This document shows positions 55,337 to 64,000 of a stretch of DNA of 64,000 nt, piece after piece; position 1 is the first letter of the stretch, and each line of letters begins with the position of its first letter. Under the pieces are notes generated by a model. That model did not search any database, was not told the origin of the DNA, and was given only the letters and a program-made list of their open reading frames with translations. Both the position numbers and the translations under genes were made by a program. Source of the DNA: Petunia secreta (taxonomy: Eukaryota; Streptophyta; Magnoliopsida; Solanales; Solanaceae); contig JARKIP010000021.1 of assembly GCA_029990175.1 (NCBI GenBank), positions 22,697,501 through 22,761,500 on the forward strand, in the 5' to 3' direction.

Positions 55337-55893
55337 TGTATGGGCCTAAATCGTTTTTAGGTACACAAATCGAATTTGGATTCGAATATAAGCAAATCTT
55401 TGTATCAAAGCGGTAAATAATACACGAAATAGACGAAAATGCGTAAAACAACTTGCTTTCAATATATAAATGTTCAGTACAGATTTGGACAGAGTTTTGG
55501 TATGTATTTCTGGATGCCTATAATACAAAATGAGCTTCTATATATAGGCCTAGGGAGCTTGCCCACGTTCTCCATCACCAGTTTGCACTCCTCCCACGAT
55601 CTGATCAGCAACATGAATGGGTTAGTGGAGCGGAGTAATGGGCTGCAAAGCCGTTGGGACCGAGGTGGTAACCGAAGCCTTGCCACAAGGCTTCGGTCAT
55701 CTGACCTTACTATCCGAATAGGGTGCCGTGCCCCCGAAGTTCAGGACTTAATTTCTCTTCGGTCGCGCCTTCGGGCGTTGACCTAGGTGGTTCAGCCACG
55801 ATCGATTATTTTTCCTTCGGAGCGCCAGCTCGTTTTTTCTTCGGTCTACCAACTCGGGGTGTTGACCGAAGACGATAATTTTTGCCCAATACA
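55337..55893 (-). repeat. 5' LTR of the Tat-lineage element
   Basis: 557 bp, same length as 45126-45682 with three substitutions. ATAGG follows at 55894. Confidence 0.95.
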
Positions 55894-56630
55894 ATAGGTA
55901 TACGAGAAGTTATTCCAATAGAATGACATTCGCAACAGTGAAGGGATCGGGACATACTGCTCCAGAGTGGACTCCGGCTGAATGTGTGGCTATGCTAAAA
56001 CATTGTTATATCTTGAGCCTCTTTAGTCGTTAAGTTATGGTAGTTAATTAAGACACTCGTATTCCAAGCACATGGCCATAGACCAAGTTTGATATTTAAA
56101 AGGAGAAGGGTAGAAGACTGAGGTTTACATCCATCATGTTTGGAGGTCGAAATAGAAAAGGATTAGATTACATAATGTATCCTCCAGCACAAACATACTT
56201 TAATCCATAGTACCTTTTGTAGATTTCTCAGTCCAAATTAAGCATACCGTACTATTCTGCAAACCATGAAATTAAAGAAAAGTTGCAAGAGTTATGAATT
56301 GTTCAATACACTTTAATTTTGTGTATGAGCCATGGCAGTACACCTACGTGAGTCTTTGACTTTTGAGTTTGGACTTTTTTTAGTTTATTTTTAGGTTGAT
56401 ACTTATTTTTAAATATTTTAAATTATTTTATTTAATATGGCCCATGGGCCGCCTAACTCAGCCTCGGTTAAGCCTTACGGGCCGTGGGCTTACGTGGATC
56501 AAGTTAAAAAGCCTCAATATTTTATGGGCTAGAAAAATTTAGGGCAAAGTGTACGAATGACCACTTTTGCCAGTGGTCTTGGGTTTGAGGCCATTTTTTT
56601 TAGTGGTTTTACATGAGAGATCACTTTTTG

Positions 56631-56689
56631 GAACTTCAACCCTTGTTGGTTGAACTTCACGCAAGTTCAACCCACAAGGGTTGAAGTTC
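56631..56689. repeat. Near-perfect inverted repeat, 27-bp arms
   Basis: Arms 56631-56657 and 56663-56689 pair with one mismatch around a 5-bp loop (cacgc). Each arm contains gaacttcaaccc and ggttgaactt, which are themselves partly complementary. Confidence 0.85.
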
Positions 56690-56851
56690 AACTTCAGCCG
56701 GGAAATTTTGATCACTAGCCATTTTTGGACGCGCTCAATGGGGACTATCCACCGTTTCAAAATTCATTGAAGAAGCCAAAAATTCGCGCGCACACTTAAG
56801 CTCCATTAGCGTTGGAAAAACACCCCAGACTAGCCCCAGAACAAAAAACTG

Positions 56852-56950
56852 GGGCTTTGAACAAAACTTGTTCAAAGCCCAAGTATTTTGTTATGGGACT
56901 TTATATATAAAGCTGAGTCCCATAACAAAATAATGGGGCTTTGAACAAGT
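56852..56950. repeat. Cluster of inverted repeats around 'gggctttgaacaa'
   Basis: A perfect hairpin of 13-bp arms (56852-56864 and 56868-56880) is followed by a second with 15-bp arms (56886-56900 and 56916-56930, tttgttatgggact) enclosing ttatatataa. A third gggctttgaacaa follows at about 56937-56949. The last ends at the border of the truncated copia element. Confidence 0.75.
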
Positions 56951-56979
56951 ACACGAGAAGATACATGACCCAACCTTTT

Positions 56980-57570
56980 ATGCCATAAACTGATATCTAT
57001 ATTAGCTACATTATGTACCCTTGCACTTTCTTCATTCTGCACACCCTCAGTTGTCTTCTTCAGTAGCAAGTATAATCCATTTTTCTCCTTACCAATCCCC
57101 TTCACCTTCCCACTGGAGAGATCCTGAAACACACAGAAATTAGGATAAAATGTGGCAGAACACCCCAATTATTTTGTTATCTTAGATACTGACAGTAAGT
57201 TATACTTGAACTGAGGAATGTGAAACACATTATTCACTATGCTTCTATCAGATAGGGTACTTGTACCAGTGTGAGTCACAAGAGACACATCTCTGTTTGG
57301 CAAATAGACTCTTTTTGGACTAGCTCTATTAACCATAGTACACTGATCTAGCATTGTAATGTCTGACACCATGTGGTTAGTAGCACCTGTGTCTATTATC
57401 CATTCTTGCATATTTTTGGAAACTAACATTGCACTACTAATACCTGCTATATTGGCTGAAGAGATGGAGGCATTTTGACTCTGACTATTACCCAGCAGTT
57501 GCAAGATCTGATCATATTGTTCTTGAGAGAAGGTGCAGGTTCTCATTTGCCCCTCATGCTGTTTTTGCAT
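56980..57570 (-). pseudogene. Copia protease and pre-integrase fragment
   Basis: A 133-codon frame (57570-57169) holds the protease core MQEWIIDTGATNHMVSD and YLPNRDVSLVTHTG. A stop follows, then the next frame gives SGKVKGIGKEKNGLYLL and LWHKRLGHVSSRVL (GAG-pre-integrase). Both parts are normally one polyprotein. Confidence 0.75.
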
Positions 57571-58492
57571 CGTGTATCATCTAGAATCACTGTCAGTTAT
57601 TACATTGTAGGTTGTGGAACCAGGATTTCCTTCTCTTCTTCTCTGGGGGTTAAAATCAGTAGGATAACCAATTATCTTTCAACAACCCTCCTTATTATGC
57701 CCTTTTATCTTACACACATCACAGTAAAGATTCAAGTTCTTCTTGTATCTTGAAGGTCCAGGATCTAAGCTACTCATTACAGGTGCAGCACCCAAAACTC
57801 AAGGACCTGTTACAATACCCTTTTGACCTTCATCACTTATAATCATGTTATATGCCTGATTAACAGTTGGTAAAGGGCTCATTAACAGAATTTGGCTTCT
57901 AGCCTGTAGATAGGTATCATTTAACCTCACCAAGAACTGGTATAGTTTCTGTCTTTGTAGGTACAATACAAACTCCTTTGATTTTACACAATCACAAGCA
58001 GGTGATGGAACTAGGGCTTCAAATTCATCCTAGAAATCCTTCAACTTAGAGTAATAAGCAGATATGAAACTGAAATGTTCTTGAGTCATTTACTTTGTCA
58101 AATCTTTCTTGTAAATCCTCCCACACAGCCTGTGCGACCTAGTTGAATATACAATACCACCCAGAAGGCTACTAGAAACTGAGTTCATCAGCCATGACAA
58201 CACTATCGCATTGCACCTTTCCCACTGTGGCCACATAATTTCTTGAACACTGTTTTTCTTGCAAGAACCATCAACTAACCCCAGTTTATTTTTTCTTAAC
58301 AAGGCTATTCGCATTGATCTACTCCACACAGGATAATTTTAAGATCCAGAAAGTTGAACAGAGATTAAAGAGATGCCACTTACATCAGACGAGTGAAGAT
58401 ACAAAGGGTGATTATGATCGATCACAGTGACTCCTCCATTCTGAGCTTGTGTGTCTCCATTCACCGGTGGAATTCCAGCCATAATTTTTTGC
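57571..58492 (-). pseudogene. Copia gag fragment with stops
   Basis: The ATG at 58492 starts MAGIPPVNGDTQAQN, then the copia-like N-terminal domain with WSRSMRIALLRKNKLGLVDG. A zinc-knuckle-like CDVCKIKGHNKEGC lies near 57700. At least five in-frame stops occur (for example at 58340, 58090 and 58031). Confidence 0.75.
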
Positions 58493-58628
58493 GCAATTCA
58501 AGAAAGAATATTCAAGACTGAACCCCAGAAATTCAATAAAGAATTAGAAGCGAAAAGAAGAATTACACATCAGATTTCAAATCACAACTTTACTGTGTTT
58601 TAGTATTAGATACAGTGATCTGGCCAAG

Positions 58629-58640
58629 GCTCTGATACCA
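58629..58640 (-). promoter_or_regulatory. Primer binding site of the truncated copia element
   Basis: The minus strand reads TGGTATCAGAGC, tRNA-iMet type, directly against the LTR at 58641. Confidence 0.9.
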
Positions 58641-58875
58641 TGAAATTATTAATGACTGATCGTGGATTGAGGGGTGAAGAAGAAAATGATAACTGGAAGG
58701 AGAAGCTACTGAAATTGTTATTGAAAAAGTGTTAATGATTTACACATCCAAGCCTCATTATATAGAACTAACTATAACTAACTTTAGGAGTTAGTTGTTT
58801 TAACTGATTTTCGAAAGTGGTAATATCACTAAACTGCCCTTTTCTTAAGCTGACTAATTACTTGTGTACTTAACA
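58641..58875 (-). repeat. 5' LTR of the truncated copia element
   Basis: 235 bp with TGAAATTATT at the left and TTAACA at the right on the + strand. On the minus strand a ctatataatg TATA-like box lies near 58775. No partner LTR is in the window. Confidence 0.7.
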
Positions 58876-59456
58876 CTAGCATTGTACGAAATCACAACAC
58901 AGAAACTTGTTCATAGCTACAGTTTTAACTTTTGGGAAAAATATATCAGCAATTTTATGAATGTCGCTTGTGCACGTGTCCTTGAACAATTTCCCTGCGG
59001 TTTCATTGAACCGCAGGCATTAGTGCCGCAATTTGCTTTTCGTGGTTTGTTCTAAATTGCAGCTAAATCTATGGGGATTTGCAACTGAAAAAAGAAATAA
59101 AGTTGTCGACCTGGAATCCACCTTTGGACTAATTCAACTCTTCGCCTATGTGACAAGCTGGATCAAGCCCACTCTTTCATCAATATCAATAATCATCAAT
59201 AATAGTAATAGTTGCCATGCAAATGCAGCGAATGGATGTACACCATGTTGGTCCAACCCCCATTAATAACTTGATTCACAATAGGCAGATAAGACTTTGC
59301 TTATAAAGGGGCGTGTATATGCTTAAATGGTCTATGAGGGCCTTTGAAAAGTACTTACTACACTCAGTTGAGGCTGCTACTAATTATTTTCGTTTCTTTC
59401 TTTTCTCCTTCTCTTTCAGGCTTCTGATATTGAAATAATAAGAGATACAAGTGTAG

Positions 59457-59884
59457 CATTTATGCTAAAAGCCCAACTCATATCTTAGTCAAGTGATTTG
59501 TTGAATTATTTCAAACATAAAACTTTGTAAAGAGTTATTAATTTTAAATAAACTAATTCTATATATTTTAAATTATCTTGTCATAAAGTTTCTACTAATT
59601 TACAGAAAAAAATTCTATTTAATTTTTTGCATTGTTTATTAAAAAACTAATATATTTTTAAAAAGATTTTTCTACTATAGATTTAAATTCTGAAAAATAT
59701 ATTTATAAAAAAACTGTTGCAAAATGCTTCAAAATCATTGCTAATTTGCTATTAAAGAAGAGCAATGGCGAAGGTTCGCTTAACCGCCAAAAAAAACTGT
59801 TGCACAGTACCAAATATTTTTACAGTCTGATTTGTAAATATATTTGTTGATTCTTAATTGAAGTCTGATTTTTTCTTTCAATGT
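59457..59884 (+). repeat. 425-bp direct repeat, copy A
   Basis: It matches 60876-61300 at roughly 95% by eye, from tatg(c/t)taaaagcccaactc to gattcttaattgaagtctga. Flanks of the two copies are unrelated. No coding capacity. It contains ggttcg(c/a)ttaaccgcc. Confidence 0.9.
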
Positions 59885-60875
59885 CAACATCATGTATGAT
59901 ATGAAGCATGAAAACAGATAAGGTCTGCCTTAATGGTAGCAATAGCATAGTACTAAGTTTTTCCATTTCAAATCAGATTTTTTAAAGGAAGCTCGTAATG
60001 GCTATTGTTACTTAGTTTTGATATAGTAACAAGTTATTTATACTCTCTTTACTTGGAGGAAGCTGGGTCTGCCGTACATCTGAAAATTTTGAAAAAGATG
60101 GGCTTAGATAGAAAGTTGTTTCTATATATATCAACTATTGACAAAAAGACTTCTCATATTTCACATGCTTGGGTGAATATTTTTTATTCATGGGATAATA
60201 TATATTGCCAATAATTCTATGGTCATATTTGATGAGTGACATATGAGAGGAAGGTTGAGGTGCAAAATAATAATTTTCAGATTTACTTTTCACAATTAAG
60301 TCTTTTAATTAAATTGTACGATCATCTTAGAATTTTTCTATAATGTTTTATTTAACTCTTTTATTTTTTTTTTCCTCCTGATTGTAATATAGTGTGTTTT
60401 GAGTTGCAATGTTATTAGCATCTATGGTATCTGAACGTTTAAAAATTATGTGTTTCTATATTTGACATTGTTTATGGTACTATACTATGAGGACGTTTAA
60501 AAATTATACATCTCTATTTTACTGGTACAATATAAGAAAAATATGTAAGCACGTTTAAAAAAATACTATTATGTTATTATATTATTATTTAATCTGTCAA
60601 TTTATATTATTTGCATAACAAAGTATATGGTCATTGAAATATTTTTTTACAAACTATATGATTATTTTGTGTTTTCAAATTTTTTTTTGTCTCTTAAATG
60701 AATGCATCATTAATTGGTTCCATACTTTCTTATTGGGGTATTTTTTGGGGACTGGGTTTCAATCAAAAGAAATACCAAAATAATATCACAATTTGATATT
60801 TTCTACTTTGATATGTAAATTTGTCATGATTAGTTTCAATTTATTTCGACCGTGCATCGCGCGGCACTATACTAT
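59885..60875. other. Spacer between direct repeats, possible Helitron end
   Basis: AT-rich. Three loose copies of 'acgtttaaaaatta' lie about 60 bp apart at 60437-60560. Near its right end, at 60850-60866, ccgtgcatcgcgcgg could form a hairpin like a Helitron 3' end, followed by actatacta instead of CTRR. No gene recognised. Confidence 0.4.
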
Positions 60876-61300
60876 TTTATGTTAAAAGCCCAACTCATAT
60901 CTTATTCAAGTAATTTGTTGAATTATTTCAAACATAAAATTTTGTAAAGAGTTATTAATTTTAAATAAACTAATTCTATATATTTTAAATTATCTTGTCA
61001 TAAAGTTTCTACTAATTTACAGACAAATTTTCTATTTAAATTTTTGCATAGTTTATTAAAAAGACTAATATATTTTTTAGAAATACTTTTCTATTATAAA
61101 TTTAAATTCTGAATATATTTATAAAAAAAATGTTGGGAAATGCTTCAAAATCATTACTAATTTGCTATGAAAGAAGAGCAATGGCGAAGGTTCGATTAAC
61201 CGCCAAAAAAAACCTGTTGCACAGTACCAAATATTTTTACAGTCTGATTTGTAAAAATATCGGTTGATTCTTAATTGAAGTCTGATTTTTCCTTTCAATG
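60876..61300 (+). repeat. 425-bp direct repeat, copy B
   Basis: Second copy of 59457-59884, starting 1.42 kb downstream in the same orientation. Confidence 0.9.
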
Positions 61301-62741
61301 ATAACAAGTAGTATCCTTTTTCAGCTTCAAATGTCAATTTTTAAGCTCACTGGCTAAACTTCTTTCTGTTTCGATATTGGAGTTAAATCATATCCATGAC
61401 AAAAGTAGGAAAGGAAAGCATATTCAACGTGATTATTGAAGCTTTGGAGGACACTGGTACCACCGTTTATCATTTTCCTAATTGATCCCAAACCAATTCG
61501 TACTTATTCATGTCTATAAATACGTATAGCCAAAAACTTCATTGTCATAATTGCATAAATATAGAATGTCACATTTTCATTATTAAGAAGTACTTATTGC
61601 GCATATATGGCTATTCTCTTTGATTGGTCATTTGGTTGCTATCTATCCAAATCTAACATTGTGAAGATAAATTCGCATATGCCACTGTTTCACTCGATTG
61701 CGGCTCTAAGTATTGATACAATCTCTATCTTATCGTGTATAAAATTTGTTATACACTACCAAACCACGTATTCAGTTTGACATTTAGGGTTTTCAATAGA
61801 TATGATCATATTGAATAATATCTTGATTTTCCATCCTCTTCAACTTTCTTTAATTTATATATAAAAAAAAAAAAAAAAGCTCAGACACAATGTTCGCGTT
61901 GATTTTTGTTAATGACCGAAACTTTAAACGGAGAAGTGCAACTTTAGCTTACCGATCCTAGTAGTGAGGGAGGTGCAGACACATCCGTCAACTAGTATGT
62001 CAAAAATGAAAACAAAAAGAATTCAATATGCTATACTAGTCACAACCATCTCCTTTTTTAAGTTGTTCAACAACAAATATTGTGCTATGATTATGCAATT
62101 TTTTTTTTTTTTTTATCTTTTAGTATCAAGGAGATTTTATTATCATTTAATCTTCAGACTCACGTCATATATGAATCCAATTTGATCATTTTCATGACTT
62201 CAAAATCCAGTCATGCCTTTCGAGAATGCTAATAATGAGAATATCCTATATGTATTTTTATAGACTCACTAGCTTGTATTGGGCGTTTGAAATATTGATC
62301 TGTTGCACCAATATGAATTGAACTGTCAAGCCAACCTTTGTCTTCAGTTACACTAATGAGATGGGTAACTGTGATTTATTACGTGATGGTAAATAAATCA
62401 TTACTTTGGGTCTTAACCAATATACCTTCCACATTAAATATGAGAATTCAAAGGGATTAATAAGTGTTTTCGATTCTCATATATTTCTTTGCTTTTCTTT
62501 TTTCTTTTATTATTTGACATTTAAAATTTATCGACTTGAATCGGTTTAGATTTGCGTCCCGTTGGACCCATCAATGAGGGAAAATTTCCAATTAGAAATT
62601 TCTCAATTCCCCGGCTCAAATCCAAAGGCTCAAGTTAAAGAGGGTTTCATACCTTAAGCGTTTAGGTGTACACTTAGTTTTTCACATAATATTATCACTA
62701 AATTTATTGATGAGCCCATCTATCTTCAAATATGCACTTTC
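61301..62741. other. Intergenic, nothing recognised
   Basis: AT-rich, with short poly-A/T runs (61861-61878 and 62098-62114). Only short chance frames. Confidence 0.5.
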
Positions 62742-62956
62742 TCTATTCTATTTTGTTTGTCGTACTTTTTTTATTATTCCGTTTCGAAAAAGTTGTCATA
62801 CTCCTAGATTTGAAGACAATTCAACTTCAATCTTCTCATTTATTTTTTTAATCACACAAATATCTATAACTTAGTTTAAATAAGAAATTTCAAAAATTTT
62901 TATTTTTTTATTAAATTTAATTCCAATCAAAATCTGACAAATAAAATGGAACGACA
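62742..62956. mobile_element. MITE of 'ttttgtttgtcgtac' type
   Basis: The left end tctattctattttgtttgtc and the right end in reverse complement (cgttccattttatttgtcag) are imperfect inverted repeats around an AT-rich non-coding core of about 215 bp. Confidence 0.5.
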
Positions 62957-63058
62957 TTCTCTACATGTAGCTCGCCCTAGTCTATTTTCTATAGTTATGG
63001 CTTTTCAAATGCCTAACCCTGCCCAAAAAAAAAAAAAAGGAAAAGGAAAAAAAAATGC

Positions 63059-63316
63059 TACTCCCTCCGATCCATATTATTTGATGTTTTGGATGTTTTC
63101 ACGCGTATTAAGAAAATCACCTTTTTAGCATTAATTAACAATGTAATTGACTATATTAGCCCTTATTCAAGCTATTATTACTTATTATTTTGTTTAAAGT
63201 CATTTATTAGCAAGTGGTGACATTGTAAAATTTCATCTTGATTTCCGAAAAGATCAAATATTGTGGACAAAAAAAAAAGAGGCTAAAATATCAAATAAAC
63301 TGGACCGGAGGGAGTA
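63059..63316. mobile_element. MITE with 'tactccctccg' termini
   Basis: The left end is tactccctccgatccatatt. The right end in reverse complement is tactccctccggtccagttt. Both continue to 'atttgat', giving inverted repeats of about 27 bp around a 200-bp core. Confidence 0.75.
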
Positions 63317-63442
63317 GTTACGTGCAGGAGTAGCACAATTTATGAATAGCACGTGCAAAACAAAGTTCATTAAATAACTTTTACTTGCGAGAACAAATAT
63401 GTATGGTTCATCGATAGTGCAAACCAATTTGTCATAGTAGGA

Positions 63443-63643
63443 TTGCTTATAGTTCCAGTTGGACCAATTATTTCATCGGATAAATACATACCACAAACTC
63501 AATTTGTCATTTCTACATTAATCTCTTCTCTGAGCTTTTATCATATTAATATGTTAATGATCGATGCTGTAACTTTATTTTGGATATTCTTTTACGCAAT
63601 GTTACAAGAACAAAGTTTTATTTCTTTAGTTGAACATATTTAG
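63443..63643 (+). other. Small hydrophobic ORF, unidentified
   Basis: 66 codons, mostly hydrophobic (LIVPVGPIISSDKY, then FVISTLISSLSFYHINMLMI and TLFWIFFYAML). The open frame extends a few codons upstream (FVIVG). It could be a membrane-protein exon or organelle-derived remnant. I do not recognise it, and chance is possible in AT-rich DNA. Confidence 0.2.
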
Positions 63644-64000
63644 ATCTTGCTAAGACTTTTTATACTGTTAAATGGAAGTATGTGATGGTCATCAATTTTA
63701 TTCTTCTCTTTCTCTGTAAAATGCAGGAGTGTTTCCTTAATTTTTCAGTTAAGATGAATCAATTAAATGATAGTTTCAAAAGTAAAGTATATGCAGGAAA
63801 GTCTTACACATTTAAGTAAACACCAAGATCACACCAAGTTCTTACTGTATAATTTTTTTAAATAGATTATGCATCGCATAGATAATTTCGTTGCTCATTG
63901 GATTTACTTTTATAATAGGTTGATGTATGGGAATATTATTGATAAGTCTACATTTTACCGACTTTGAGCCTTCTTTTATAGGAACTTTATGTGTTCTTAA

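Larger units (their letters stand above)
45126..55893 (-). mobile_element. Young Tat-lineage Ty3/gypsy element with an antisense gene
   Basis: A 10,768-bp element with 557-bp LTRs that differ at only 3 sites by eye and a perfect target duplication ATAGG (45121-45125 and 55894-55898). The primer site TGGCGTCGTCTGTGGGGA is next to the 5' LTR and the purine tract GAGTGGGGGGACTATC next to the 3' LTR. Gag-protease, RT, two RNase H domains and integrase all lie in one minus-strand frame broken by three TAG codons. Between pol and the 3' LTR a five-exon gene runs on the + strand. Dual RNase H and the antisense ORF are marks of the Tat lineage (Retand/Tat side rather than Ogre, judged by size). Confidence 0.93.
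55899..56952. other. Intergenic with hairpin-forming segments
   Basis: No gene was recognised. A 27-bp-arm inverted repeat lies at 56631-56689, and a cluster of nested inverted repeats at 56852-56950. A GC-rich 'ggcccatgggccgcc' patch is at about 56440-56500. Confidence 0.5.
56953..58875 (-). mobile_element. Truncated Ty1/copia element (5' half)
   Basis: The 5' LTR, primer site, gag, protease and pre-integrase region are present on the minus strand. Homology stops at about 56953, right after the WHKRLGHVSSRVL motif, so integrase core, RT, RNase H and the 3' LTR are missing. The gag N-terminal domain (HPLYLHSSDVSGISLISVQL) is the copia-like N-terminal domain usual in Tork-type elements. Several stops are present. 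Confidence 0.8.

Noticed and set aside
59457..61300. A small LTR retrotransposon bounded by the 425-bp repeats
   Set aside because: No TG...CA ends, no primer site after the first copy and no target duplication could be found, so only the direct repeat is reported.
63443..63643. A plastid or mitochondrial DNA insertion carrying a membrane-protein gene
   Set aside because: The peptide is hydrophobic, but I cannot match it to a known organellar gene and the flanks show no organellar sequence.

Overview
This is a plant nuclear window, most likely from a Solanaceae species. The evidence is spliced GT-AG genes with plant-type products, nested LTR retrotransposons primed by tRNA-iMet-like sites, MITEs that start with the 'ctccctccgtccc' type terminus, and tRNA-derived SINE pieces of the kind common in Solanaceae. 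The family assignment is an inference. Two host genes are well supported. One is a 12-exon Gfo/Idh/MocA-type oxidoreductase gene (7756-15435, +). The other is an intronless-CDS MCTP/FTIP-type C2-domain membrane protein gene (27500-29806, +). Nearly everything else is mobile DNA or its remains.

Layout. 1-7755: MITEs and a decayed Ty3/gypsy chromovirus (1774-7512, -) inserted inside a MITE just upstream of the oxidoreductase gene. 7756-15435: the oxidoreductase gene, whose introns hold a Helitron inside an AT microsatellite, a complete 276-bp TRIM, SINEs, a MITE and two antisense coding remnants. 15436-17643: 3' flank with a LINE scrap. 17644-26273: a full-length Ty1/copia element of SIRE type (-) with the perfect target duplication CTATA, an env-like third ORF and a pol that lacks the integrase core. 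27500-29806: the MCTP gene. 32188-41553: a 9.4-kb TIR element with a 9-bp target duplication (Mutator-like). It carries a GTATAC-rich tandem array that is itself split by a 3.4-kb solo-LTR-like insertion. 42975-44612: a second Mutator-like element with two nested MITEs, one of them apparently a small relative of the 9.4-kb element. 45126-55893: a very young Tat-lineage Ty3/gypsy element (-) with the target duplication ATAGG and 3 differences between its LTRs. It has dual RNase H, an intact integrase and, on the opposite strand between pol and the 3' LTR, a five-exon antisense gene with its own TATA box. 56953-58875: the 5' half of a copia element (-). 58876-64000: AT-rich intergenic DNA with a 425-bp direct repeat and MITEs.

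The transposons form layers. The chromovirus sits in a MITE, the solo LTR in the tandem array of the Mutator-like element, the small Mutator-like MITE inside the 1.6-kb one, and the Helitron in a simple repeat inside an intron. Counted by eye, LTR divergence gives an order: chromovirus (about 17/499) and copia (about 24/810) are clearly older than the Tat element (3/557).
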